A DNA stretch of 33,901 bases, taken from positions 1 through 33,901 of the forward strand of contig CABIXF010000043.1 of NCBI GenBank assembly GCA_902362595.1, in the 5' to 3' direction. Of the stretch, positions 24,885 through 33,884 are shown piece after piece. The stretch is from Bacteroidaceae bacterium. Lineage in GTDB: Bacteria > Bacteroidota > Bacteroidia > Bacteroidales > Bacteroidaceae. The position numbers were made by a program, and so were the translations under genes. Numbering within the stretch: position 1 is the first letter of the stretch; every line of letters starts with the position of its first letter. Below the pieces are notes generated by a model. That model ran no database searches. It was not told the origin of the DNA and was given only the letters and a program-made list of their open reading frames with translations.

Positions 24885-25428
24885 GCGTGATGCTCCCCAT
24901 TCCGCCCAGCAGGTCCAGCATCTCTTCACGGGTAGAGACTCCGTCTACTTTGGCCAAAGGAGTATATGCCCACGAGTTCGAGCCATAAAATATGACAATG
25001 GAACTTCCTTGGTAGAGCATGATATCGCCCGGCACCGTGGTGGTCTGCCGGTCTGTCCGTGGCAGTGAGAAGCCCAGTGAACCGACTTTCTCCATGTTTC
25101 CGTAATCATCCAAGCGAACCTCCAAGGCCCCTTGTACCAGTCTCTCCTTGAGAGCCTCTGTAGCCGAATTATCGGCAAGCGTAGCGGTAAAAGAGCGGTC
25201 GTTGACTGTCAGCGTCAATGTATTGTTTTCCATAAGTGCGTCATCATTATCAGGGTTTTCAGGATTTTCATTCTCTTCATTATTTCCAGACTCTCCGGCA
25301 TCTCCAGTGTTTTCCGATTGTCCAGGAATGTTCGTTTCAGGGGCAGACGGCGTATCGTCTGAAGGGTTACAAGCCGACAAGGCTATGCAAGCAAAAAACA
25401 AAAAAGGGAATAACAACACTCTTTTCAT
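24862..25428 (-). CDS. Cyclophilin-like-fold lipoprotein
   Basis: An exported lipoprotein, 188 aa from the ATG at 25428. The signal sequence ends in the lipobox LSAC. A long acidic, Asn/Glu/Pro-rich linker (about 22-65) follows, then a compact domain beginning LTLTVNDRSFTATLADNSAT and including FYGSNSWAYTPLAKVDG and GSITLTLSL. That is the signature of the cyclophilin-like domain found in small bacterial proteins, and not a classical prolyl isomerase. The upstream open frame to 25650 is rejected because it overlaps the CMD-cupin gene and buries the signal. The function is unknown. The 3' end overlaps the convergent M14 paralog by 23 bp. Confidence 0.88.
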   Translation of the reverse strand: MKRVLLFPFLFFACIALSACNPSDDTPSAPETNIPGQSENTGDAGESGNNEENENPENPDNDDALMENNTLTLTVNDRSFTATLADNSATEALKERLVQGALEVRLDDYGNMEKVGSLGFSLPRTDRQTTTVPGDIMLYQGSSIVIFYGSNSWAYTPLAKVDGVSTREEMLDLLGGMGSITLTLSLAE

Positions 25429-25452
25429 AAGTCTATATGTATATAAAAAGAA

Positions 25453-25460
25453 CAAAGGTA
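25453..25460 (-). promoter_or_regulatory. Candidate -7 box for the cyclophilin-like lipoprotein gene
   Basis: TACCTTTG on the minus strand is an exact TAnnTTTG match 24 bp upstream of the ATG at 25428, supporting that start and separate transcription from the CMD-cupin gene. Confidence 0.45.
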
Positions 25461-25519
25461 GGAGAGTGAAAGCCCACCGGCTTCCCGCCAACGGCAGGCA
25501 ACCGGTGATGCTGGATAGA

Positions 25520-26344
25520 TTATTGCAATTTACCATATTCTTCGTCGGAAACCGGCTCCAGCCATTCATTCGACGTGTTTTCGCCCGGCACCTCAAAGGC
25601 CAGGTGTGCGAACCAGCTGTCGGCAGCCGCTCCGTGCCAGTGCTTGACACCTGCCGGAATGTGGATTACCGTACCCGGCAGAATCTGTACGGCCGGTTTG
25701 CCTTCTTCCTGATACCAGCCGCGTCCGGCCACGCCAATCAGCATCTGTCCGCCACCCTTGGTAGCCCGGTGGATGTGCCAGTTGTTGCGACATCCCGGTT
25801 CGAAAGTCACATTGGATACAGGCACCTGTTCCTTGGATACCGGAGCCAGGTAACTGTTTCCGATGAAATACTTCGCGTACGCGGTGTTAGGTTCTCCGAT
25901 AGGGAAAATCATCTCGCGCTGGAAGGCTGCCTTGGCATCGTCTCCAGTAGTGTCTTCCGCCCACACTTCCTTGGCCAGACGGAAAGCAGCCCATGCCTTT
26001 GGCCATCCGGCATAGAAGGAGATATGCGTAATGATTTCGGCGATTTCCGTACGGGTGATGCCGTTCTGCTTCGCCGTCTGCAAGTGGTAAGTCAGCGAAC
26101 TGTCGGTGATGCCCTGACTGATGAGTGAAGTGAGGGTCACCAAGCTACGGTCGCGCAGCCCGAGTTTGTCGGTCCGGCTCCACACCTCCCCGAAAAGTAC
26201 GTCGTCGTTCAATTCCGCGAATTTAGGAGCAAATTCTCCCAGCTGGTCGCGTCCAGCCGTCTGTTTGATAGTTTCCTGTGCCATAATCGTTGTACTGTTT
26301 ATTACCCATGCGGCAAGCGCAAGGAGCATTTGTATTTTCATCAT
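25520..26344 (-). CDS. Exported carboxymuconolactone decarboxylase-like/cupin fusion
   Basis: A 274-aa two-domain protein. A signal peptide (about 1-22, MAQ end) is followed by a CMD-like helical domain (about 35-130, with LTSLISQGITDSSLTYHLQ and EIITHISFYAGWPKAW, quoted in part). The C-terminal cupin (about 165-260) has metal-type ligands H190, H192, Q200 and H235/H237 in NNWHIH, GGGQM and VKHWHG. There is no CxxC, so no AhpD-type peroxidase activity is expected. CMD-cupin fusions are common in Bacteroidota and are sometimes annotated as quinol or lactone decarboxylases. The real substrate is unknown. A periplasmic location is predicted by the signal peptide. Confidence 0.88.
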   Translation of the reverse strand: MMKIQMLLALAAWVINSTTIMAQETIKQTAGRDQLGEFAPKFAELNDDVLFGEVWSRTDKLGLRDRSLVTLTSLISQGITDSSLTYHLQTAKQNGITRTEIAEIITHISFYAGWPKAWAAFRLAKEVWAEDTTGDDAKAAFQREMIFPIGEPNTAYAKYFIGNSYLAPVSKEQVPVSNVTFEPGCRNNWHIHRATKGGGQMLIGVAGRGWYQEEGKPAVQILPGTVIHIPAGVKHWHGAAADSWFAHLAFEVPGENTSNEWLEPVSDEEYGKLQ

Positions 26345-26385
26345 GCAATGAGTTTAACGGTTTGTATTTTTCTGATTTCCTGTGG

Positions 26386-26393
26386 CAAAATTA
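26386..26393 (-). promoter_or_regulatory. Candidate -7 box for the CMD-cupin gene
   Basis: TAATTTTG on the minus strand is an exact TAnnTTTG match 41 bp upstream of the ATG at 26344. The remaining interval to 26497 has no gene. It contains an AT-rich inverted repeat (26479-26488 with 26502-26511, one mismatch) around the brxL stop codon. Confidence 0.4.
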
Positions 26394-26497
26394 ACCGTTT
26401 TATATTATGGCATGTGTATACGTTTTACGGATATTTATACCCGAATGGCGGAAGATGAAATACAAGCTGTTTCAACTTCTATTTTGAACTGATTCTT

Positions 26498-28600
26498 TTA
26501 ATTCGAAATAGCTTTTGTTTTTATAAATGTGGCTGTGAACTCCTTGCACTTACGCATGTCTTGTCTGGACGAAGCGATAGAGTAAGTATTGTATTTCTCA
26601 AAAATATCCAATCCGCGTCCAAGCATGATTGTCCACCCTGTGTCAGTCTTGATGCATCTATCATGGAAATCTCTGAATTTATATTCAAACTCAATGCCGT
26701 ACGATGCCAGGTCATCTTTGATATCGTCAAATTTGTCTATCAACTCAGGAATTTTTTCTTCCTCTTCATTAGTAATAAGATTGAGTTTCAAGTCATCTAC
26801 TGGGCGAGTATTGATGAGCATTAAAGCAAATTCCATAAAATTCTTGATTTGCCATGAAGTGCGTATATAGGGATCTTCCACTGTGATACTATTTGCTCCT
26901 GCCATATAAGGAGCAAATAATTTCTCGTAACTCACACCGGTTTGTCCCATTCTAAAGGTCATGCTCTTTTCTTGCAGAATATGGATACGGGGGCGCTTTG
27001 CAATTTGACAGCTCGAGTTTCTTTCTTCCTCTACGGAGCATGTTTCTGTATTTTCTTCATTCAAAGGCTGAGCCTCTGCATCGGTTAGCTTCCCAGTCGC
27101 TGTACTTATCGTTGAGTTTATTGGAATTATAAGAGGATTGCTTACTTTTTCCAATGTCTCAACATTCATTTCTATACCTGTTTTTAGATTGATATATTTG
27201 AATTTGGCTGGTTCGGCATTGAAAGTTTCGTCAATTACATATAATTGATCCTTTACACGTTTACGACCTTCAGCAGCAAAATCAACCAATTCGTACGCTT
27301 CCTCGTCAGTCATCTTTCCATCAGGATAAAGCAACTTCATCATTCCAGAAAATGTCTTGCGGATGGCCAGATGGTCACGCTCTGAAAGAGAGCCGTCGAA
27401 TTTGGCATAGTCTTTCAAAACTGCCGTACGGTCATCATTGCGCAGGGCATGGAGCACCGCAGCAATGTAATCAGTAATAAGTCCGTAACCTTTGGAGAAG
27501 CTGTCTTTTTTCAACATTCTAATCTCCCATCCGGGATTATACAGATGGATTCGGTCAAGAAAAGCACCTTTGATGAAAGAGGCAGGTATGGATTCAAACA
27601 GATGCGTATTCTTCAACATAAAAGGGACAGTATGCTTTGTATTTCCTACAAACACCATCGAGGCACTGGCTTCATGCGTTCCCTTGCCACGATTAAACGA
27701 TTTATTGGCCAGATAATTCTGCATGGTATCAATGAGCACGGCATCCACGTTACGTCCTTTCTGCTGCTCAAATTCATCCCATGCCACTACATCCCAATAG
27801 CCCACAAGACCCAGAATTTCTTTGTTTCCCTGCATTTTGACAAAGAGACGTGCACTAGTCACATCTCCGCCCGATACGAGTACACCATAAGGTGATAGTT
27901 CCTGAAATACATGCGACTTACCAGTTCCTTTAGGACCAAGCTCCACAAAGTTGAAGTTATTCTCCACATGGGGGAGGAGGCGAGCAAGCGTGATAAATTT
28001 TTCCCGTCGGTTCATGGAGTCCGGATTTAACCCTACCGTATGCATGAGCAAATCCATCCATTCCTCCGTAGTGAAATTCTTGCGCAGGTCAATATACTCT
28101 TGCAAATCGATATTTGAAATCTGTATAGGCTTCAGAGTCTGAATCTCCCATCTCACTTTTACATCTTCTCCACTGATATAACCAATGGTGACGATGCACC
28201 ATACTCCGTTGCCACTCAGAAGTTTCGGATTCTTGCGCACATAGTCTGTTCCGATAGGTACTCCCGTCAATCCAAGGTTGGCAAAAGTAGCCTGATACTC
28301 ATCATTCTTTTCGTTAAGCACCACCGTCACTTTATCAATGATACGATGTTTGCCATGCTCACGGATAAGTCCTTTTACCGACTCTGCTTCTGCGCGATGT
28401 ACATAATTATGCTGGATAACCTCCTTTACTTTTTCGAGGCCCTCGTTAATGATTTCTTCGTCATCACTGGCACAATACTGGCCAAGCAAGTATTCCAGTA
28501 CGTAAGTCGGTACAGGAAGTCCCCCCTTAACCAAAAACGCCAGATCTTTTCTTACCACCTTGCCAATAAAGGCATTTAATACTTTCTGCTGTGAATCCAT
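26498..28600 (-). CDS. brxL: BREX AAA+ protein BrxL with a MIT_C-like C-terminal domain
   Basis: BrxL is the Lon-like AAA+ component of BREX phage defence, a DNA-binding multimer in characterised systems. The 700-aa protein has the family N-terminal domain (about 1-200), then Walker A GPKGTGKS (222-229), Walker B VVAWDE (271-276), sensor-like MVFVGN (315-320) and an arginine-bearing FLDRIH (348-352). A Lon-like protease domain is expected next. Instead, after a polar linker (about 495-545), residues 557-670 read YEKLFAPYMAGANSITVEDP then PYIRTSWQIKNF, HDRC and GWTIMLGRGLDIFEKY. This is the pattern of the phospholipase-D-like MIT_C domain. A good SD (TAGGAG) precedes it, overlapping the pglZ stop in the shifted frame. 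Confidence 0.88.
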   Translation of the reverse strand: MDSQQKVLNAFIGKVVRKDLAFLVKGGLPVPTYVLEYLLGQYCASDDEEIINEGLEKVKEVIQHNYVHRAEAESVKGLIREHGKHRIIDKVTVVLNEKNDEYQATFANLGLTGVPIGTDYVRKNPKLLSGNGVWCIVTIGYISGEDVKVRWEIQTLKPIQISNIDLQEYIDLRKNFTTEEWMDLLMHTVGLNPDSMNRREKFITLARLLPHVENNFNFVELGPKGTGKSHVFQELSPYGVLVSGGDVTSARLFVKMQGNKEILGLVGYWDVVAWDEFEQQKGRNVDAVLIDTMQNYLANKSFNRGKGTHEASASMVFVGNTKHTVPFMLKNTHLFESIPASFIKGAFLDRIHLYNPGWEIRMLKKDSFSKGYGLITDYIAAVLHALRNDDRTAVLKDYAKFDGSLSERDHLAIRKTFSGMMKLLYPDGKMTDEEAYELVDFAAEGRKRVKDQLYVIDETFNAEPAKFKYINLKTGIEMNVETLEKVSNPLIIPINSTISTATGKLTDAEAQPLNEENTETCSVEEERNSSCQIAKRPRIHILQEKSMTFRMGQTGVSYEKLFAPYMAGANSITVEDPYIRTSWQIKNFMEFALMLINTRPVDDLKLNLITNEEEEKIPELIDKFDDIKDDLASYGIEFEYKFRDFHDRCIKTDTGWTIMLGRGLDIFEKYNTYSIASSRQDMRKCKEFTATFIKTKAISN

Positions 28601-28608
28601 ATATTATG

Positions 28609-28613
28609 CTCCT
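28609..28613 (-). promoter_or_regulatory. Shine-Dalgarno of brxL overlapping the ancestral pglZ stop
   Basis: AGGAG on the minus strand lies 8 bp before the brxL ATG. It shares bases with the TAG that would end an unshifted pglZ, so translation of the two genes was coupled before the pglZ frameshift. Confidence 0.6.
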
Positions 28614-31157
28614 AAAAATCTTGTTCAATCATTGTATTATTCTTCACTGTCTCACGGATAAGCGGATTTAACCGGTCATCTGCATCATAAATACGAAGCT
28701 GCAACATACTTGCGCTGACCGATTTTTGCAAATTGAGCGTAACTTCATACACCCGGTTATTCAGGTTCGTTGCATCCGTACTGTTAAGGTCAGTTCCTTT
28801 TCCTGAGTCACAGGATCGTCACCGTTATAAATGCAGCATACCACCTTGCGTTCCATCACGGTCATACTCACGGCTTCCGATTGTATAAGTTGGAATTTCA
28901 ACCGACTGCTGACCATATTCAGGTTATGATTCATTAAAGAGATACCCACCTTTTCAGTCTTGTTTGTCCGTTTCTGCTGACTCCTGATTACCGGTATAAT
29001 CATCTCCTGAAGGGATGCACCGCCATGTGTAAAGTTGTAGCCTCCCGAAGCCGCCAGTCGGTTGGTGCCGACTGGTACGCCTATCCAAAGCGGCATCTGA
29101 CATTTTATGGCAGATACTCTTTCAAGAGGGAATTTGACGATTCCTTCCACATATTCATCGCTGTCTGTGAGATAATACCTCGTTTTTTTCTCTACTGATG
29201 CATCAGTAATATTATGCTTGTCCTTATCTTCAAATTTCATGTCATTGTACAGAAAGCCATGATCGGCAGTCAACACTACATTGGTCACATTCCAAGTAGC
29301 ATGCAGACGTTTGATTAATACAGACAACTGGTCTATGGCCTTGCGGCAAGCACTGATTACCTCAAATGGGCTTTGAGAATGGCTTGCTTCATCAATCGTA
29401 TCATGGAAGATATATACTAAAGGCCTTTTGAACAGTTCCCGCATTGAAATCTGGTCACCATTCATCACATCTTCATAACGTACACACACTCCTCTTTCAC
29501 GATATTTATCCAAATGAGCTGTCCGTTGTTCTGTAGTTGCTAATACGGCTCCGTCCACCGCCATATCCGTACCAATCAGTTCCAAAGAGTGATGCGGTAG
29601 AAGGGAGAGCTTGCAGAACTTTGTTTCCGTGGGCAACATAGCCTGATAGGCTTCGATTGAAGCCATATTTTTTTCCTTGGCCAGTCTCTGCATCAACTCC
29701 ATAGCCACTTCGTATCTCAGAGCATCACTGATAATGATTACCTGTTTCACATTCAAATCAGACTCGTTAGCATAAAAATCCTCCTGATGCTTCAATCCCG
29801 TTTCCGTAAACCAAGCCCCTTTTTCTTCCACACAGGTCAGCCATTCCAAATTAAGAAGGTTGGCAATCTTCGCATATTCCTGGTCTAATTGTCTTTTGGC
29901 CACATTCAATACAAGCTCGATAGGATTCTCTTTGGTTATCAGTTCATGATAAGCTTCGAGTGTCTTTCTGTAGGACATATCTACCAGATAGAACTCTGTA
30001 ATATATTTAGTTACGTATTCCTTCGTATTGTTAAGTTTAAGTGTCCCCAGTCCACGCACCTGCATATAAAACAGGGCCGACTGTTCAATAAACCGGATAA
30101 TGATTTGAATATGACTGTCAGCAGGCAGTTTCAGGGATAATTCACGCATACGGTCGTTCACATCTTCCGGATCAGCCATCAATTCCTTTTCAACTATTTC
30201 CTGCAGAATCGGCCAGCAAAGAGCTTCTGTATAATAAAAGTAGTTTGCATCAATGCCATAGATATTAATGATTTCCTCTTCTTTAATATCTGAAGCCAAA
30301 ATTCTCATGGATTGGATGAACTTCTCACTAAGCAGACGGTCGTGCGTGCCCCATTCATAAATCTTGTTTATCTGGTCAAGCACTGCAGAGCTGCTGATTT
30401 TATATTGTTTGTATGAATCCCCCGGCACTACATCCAACAGTTGTGTAATGCAATTGTATTTCAAACATTCGGCAACGCTTTTCATCTTTTGAGAAGCATT
30501 CAGGTTATAGCTTACCCCGAAGAGTTTCATCAATTTGTCATTAGCTGTCTTGCTTGCATCCAAGTTTCTTGAAAGTCTGTGCCAGAAGTCCGTACGCTTT
30601 TTCTCCTCCCAGGTAGCATCAAGGATAATCATCTTTACAATGATTGTTTCCCAGTCCAGAAGTTTCTTGTCGCCAAGGTAATTGGAGATGAAAGCCCGGC
30701 AAACAAGGTCTTCGCTGAAAGTAGCGGAATCGATATGCCCATTGAGGATATTCTGGATTTTGGAGGACATGATTTCCGCAATGTTTTTCTTGATAAAACC
30801 ACGGAAACGCTCCGGCAGATTATACTGCTGCATATATGAAGCATAGTCGTCTTCCTTATATTCCATGTTGGCTTTAAGCATATCGAGCAATGGAAACTGT
30901 AGCTGCTGTTCTTCTGAATGAGGATAGGTTCCCACAGGAAAGAGCAGCACGACGCGTTTGTCCTTCCAAGTATTCTCTATGGCATATTTTGTATTGAACC
31001 AAGCGCCATCGAACACTTTATAGACATATCCTTCTGACCAATCTTTTACGTCTTCAAGCTCTGTCTGGATAATGCCCATCTTGTCGAAGATAAAGAGCAC
31101 ATGTAGTTGAGGATTGCGCTCAAAGTAACTGTATATTCTGTCTTGTATCATAAACAT
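28612..31157 (-). pseudogene. pglZ: BREX phosphatase-like protein PglZ (type A), C-terminus frameshifted
   Basis: PglZ is an alkaline-phosphatase-fold core protein of BREX and Pgl systems. The open frame 28761-31157 encodes 798 aa with the fold's metal-site motifs: D478 in IIISDALRYE, H585-D586 in FHDTIDE, and D632-H633 in LTADHGF. After L791 (codon at 28785-28787) the frame runs seven codons off-frame to a TGA. In the neighbouring frame the sequence continues sensibly (NSTDATNLNNRVYEVTLN..., ...LNPLIRETVKNN) for 57 residues to TAG at 28612. Restoring one A to the TTAA run gives TTA-AAC-AGT and a normal 848-aa protein. The catalytic domain is unaffected, so partial function is possible. It may also be a sequence error. 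Confidence 0.82.
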
Positions 31158-31186
31158 CTTTAATAGAACTTATCGTTTTTATATCA

Positions 31187-33781
31187 TCAAAGGAATTCAA
31201 TAAGGTGATTGCGAGAATCTTTACTTAATGTCTTAGTTTGAAGGTATTCTTTTAGTTTTCTTCTATATATTTCATTCTTAAAAAAACATTCTCTTTCATT
31301 ATGATTAAATTTTAAAATCCAGTCAATTTCGACTTTTTCGGGTGATGAATAGTTGTTTGGTGAGAGAAAGAATCTCATGCAATCATTGTCTTTTGATAAA
31401 TCATCTATAATTTTATGCAATTTATAGAAATCCTCATTTCCTCTTATTTCTGCTAAAATAAAGCAATGATGTTGATTGATATTATTACCTTCTTGTTTTA
31501 GTAACTTATTAAATCGTTCTGTAGAATAATTATGAATATTATTGTAAAAAATAAAATGTATATAGTTAAAAAAATCATCAATATTATCTAGGCAAATCTT
31601 TTGTACTATATTTTTTAGAGATGTTGGTATGATTGGATAAAGCAATGATAATGCAGTGGCTTTTTCTTTTTGATTTATTTCATTAATACGTATATCTGTA
31701 AATTCTATTGCTCTTGTTTTTAGTGTTTCAATTAATAATAGTAAGCCTTCAATGTAAGAATTAGGAGCATAAGAGTTGTATAATATACAACTAATAAGTT
31801 CTTTGGCTTCTTTTTCATGTGGAGGATATTGCTTAATAAGTAGATTTATTGTTTGATATCCTATTTGATACGAGAATCTCCAATACTTTAACACTACATT
31901 ATAGAGATCATTAATATTAATCTCCTCAATTTGAGATTTAGAAATTAGCATTAAAAAATTACTTAAGGGATTATAAAATAATGCATCGTCATTAAACAAG
32001 TAGTGGTATTTACTAATATTTTCTAAGCAGGTGTTAATATATTTGATGCCAGAATTGTTGTATGATAAAGTTATTATATCGTAATCATTAAGAATCGAAA
32101 TAAGTTGATGAGTCTCTATATTAAAGATTAACAATCTTAACATAAAGCTATCTAGAAATTTAATTTTTGTCCCTTCAATGTCTTCACCAAATATATTATT
32201 TGGATGGGTAGCAAAACTATTTAATACTCCAAATGCAGTATTATAACAAATGGATTTATAATACATACTATTATCGCAAATGATATAGTTTGCTAATGAA
32301 AAGATGCTCTCACGTTGATATAAAGACATTAGTATTATAATGTTGCTATTTATTGACCATCCTCCTTTTTCTGCAGACTTTCTTTGTTTGAATATTTTTT
32401 GTTTTAAATCTTCTGTTTTTATAAGATGATTGCCAATATATTTGTAGGATATTAAATCCTGGAAAATTTTTTTTATTTCTCTATCTAAGGGTAATTTATT
32501 CAATATATCTTCTAACTCATATATATATGCTAACTCAAGTTCTTTTTCAGCATTAAAACTTCGATCAAATGCTTTCTCTGATTTAATACCGTTTTGAATA
32601 GCCCAAATATTATATCTGCAGATGAAGTATAAAATATATTTTTGGCGATTCCAGTATAGTGGTAATAGTTTTAAATATATTTGATATGCCTCCCAATAGT
32701 CTCCTAATAAATATAATGTAAATGGTAATTCTAAATCATCTACAGTATATTGAATAGTTTTTCCACGTAACAATTTTATTCTGTCACATGTTTTTGGATA
32801 ATCAAATTTATAGATAAAATCTATTGTTGTTTCTGGAATGTAATAATTTATATTAGAATAGAATTTACTATCAAGAATTTGCAAACCATCAATTTCGTTC
32901 AAGCAATTATACCATGCAGCTTGTAATAAAGTTTTTAAATCTATGGAACGATGATTAGCCAAAAAATGTCGTTTCTTTGAGTTAGAATCAAGTTCTTTTG
33001 CTAAATTTCTGAAATATGAAAGACTTGTTTGTAATCCTTTTGAATTTGTGTACCAATTGATATTTCTATAATTAGGGAAAAAATAAATCAATCCCTCCCC
33101 CAAAGAACGTAGTTCTTGACTATAGGGCGTAATTCGAGAATAAAGGTATTCTGCCAGTTCTTTTTTAGGAATTGCACTATAATGGTTAATTGCAAAGAGT
33201 ATTTTGTCTGTTAAGAGACCTATCCCACTTAAATTATTCGATTTATATCCCTCTCCTTTAATTTCATCAATTTCTTTTTCATTAAAATAAAGTATATTGA
33301 TTCCTTTTTTCTCAAAATATTGTTTTGTCACAAAATCCGGTTCCTCGCATGATAACAGGTAGGCTCTTTGCATATTCTCTGACAAGATATTTTGTAACTC
33401 ATTTAATATCATTTTAAGATTTAAATCTGCAAATGAAAAACCTACAAATAGCACAAGTTTACTTGCAAATACAGATTGTACAAATGCACGTATAAGGGGA
33501 AATTTATGGGGATAATTATAATAATCCGTTTCGGTAAGAACGATATTATTAGTAATATAATCTCCATGCATTTTAACAAGAACATTTGGATATACAATTT
33601 GTGGTATATCCTTATCTTCTCTTACAATATCATATTGTAAAAATTGATTGTTAAGCTCTTGTTCTATAAGATCATCATAGTTTGTTGTTATTATATGACA
33701 TGGATTAAGCGACAATATACTCGTATGTAAATGATTCGGTACAGCTTTGTTGTAAAGCAGAATTTCTTTTATTTTGTCCAT
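31187..33781 (-). CDS. SIR2-domain protein, N-terminally truncated, in the BREX operon
   Basis: An 864-aa protein from the ATG at 33781. Residues 1-170 are the C-terminal part of a SIR2-like NAD-binding domain: IITTNYDDLIE (30-40), the catalytic-type His in VKMHGD (H72) and FVGFSFADLNLK (112-123). The N-terminal GAGxS nucleotide-binding segment normally found some 60-90 residues before TTNYD is absent. The frame stays open for 13 codons upstream (to 33820) with a SIR2-like look (GYKEY), then hits TGA at the edge of IS-like sequence. The remaining 690 residues are helical and Ile/Asn/Lys-rich, without a recognised domain. The gene is far more AT-rich than its neighbours. Long SIR2 proteins such as DSR1/DSR2 are anti-phage NADases. 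This one is probably inactive. Confidence 0.72.
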   Translation of the reverse strand: MDKIKEILLYNKAVPNHLHTSILSLNPCHIITTNYDDLIEQELNNQFLQYDIVREDKDIPQIVYPNVLVKMHGDYITNNIVLTETDYYNYPHKFPLIRAFVQSVFASKLVLFVGFSFADLNLKMILNELQNILSENMQRAYLLSCEEPDFVTKQYFEKKGINILYFNEKEIDEIKGEGYKSNNLSGIGLLTDKILFAINHYSAIPKKELAEYLYSRITPYSQELRSLGEGLIYFFPNYRNINWYTNSKGLQTSLSYFRNLAKELDSNSKKRHFLANHRSIDLKTLLQAAWYNCLNEIDGLQILDSKFYSNINYYIPETTIDFIYKFDYPKTCDRIKLLRGKTIQYTVDDLELPFTLYLLGDYWEAYQIYLKLLPLYWNRQKYILYFICRYNIWAIQNGIKSEKAFDRSFNAEKELELAYIYELEDILNKLPLDREIKKIFQDLISYKYIGNHLIKTEDLKQKIFKQRKSAEKGGWSINSNIIILMSLYQRESIFSLANYIICDNSMYYKSICYNTAFGVLNSFATHPNNIFGEDIEGTKIKFLDSFMLRLLIFNIETHQLISILNDYDIITLSYNNSGIKYINTCLENISKYHYLFNDDALFYNPLSNFLMLISKSQIEEININDLYNVVLKYWRFSYQIGYQTINLLIKQYPPHEKEAKELISCILYNSYAPNSYIEGLLLLIETLKTRAIEFTDIRINEINQKEKATALSLLYPIIPTSLKNIVQKICLDNIDDFFNYIHFIFYNNIHNYSTERFNKLLKQEGNNINQHHCFILAEIRGNEDFYKLHKIIDDLSKDNDCMRFFLSPNNYSSPEKVEIDWILKFNHNERECFFKNEIYRRKLKEYLQTKTLSKDSRNHLIEFL

Positions 33782-33828
33782 ATACTCTTTGTACCCTCTA
33801 GAATCTTTGTATAACTGAGATCATTAGT

Positions 33829-33846
33829 GTCCCGTTAAAATGGGAC
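33829..33846. repeat. Inverted repeat at a possible insertion-sequence end
   Basis: GTCCCGTT-AA-AATGGGAC is an 8-bp inverted repeat with one mismatch, immediately beyond the point where the SIR2 reading frame is broken. It looks like the terminal region of an insertion sequence extending right of the window, but no transposase is visible, so the identity is open. Confidence 0.4.
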
Positions 33847-33863
33847 GAGTTAAACAATTAATC

Positions 33864-33884
33864 AAAAAGCCCCGGAATCAGGGG
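33864..33884 (-). terminator. Rho-independent terminator reading leftwards
   Basis: On the minus strand CCCC-TGATTCC-GGGG is followed by C and five T. It would end a transcript entering from the right, such as a transposase gene, and would also block read-through into the SIR2-pglZ-brxL genes. Confidence 0.6.

Noticed and set aside
25148..26128. Rightward open frame of 326 codons over the lipoprotein and CMD-cupin genes
   Set aside because: It runs across two genes that have signal peptides and conserved domains on the other strand; its own translation has no domain.
28761..28800. Programmed -1 ribosomal frameshift in pglZ
   Set aside because: A -1 shift would restore the 57-residue tail, but no X-XXY-YYZ slippery heptamer or downstream stem is present; a simple one-base deletion in an A run explains it better.
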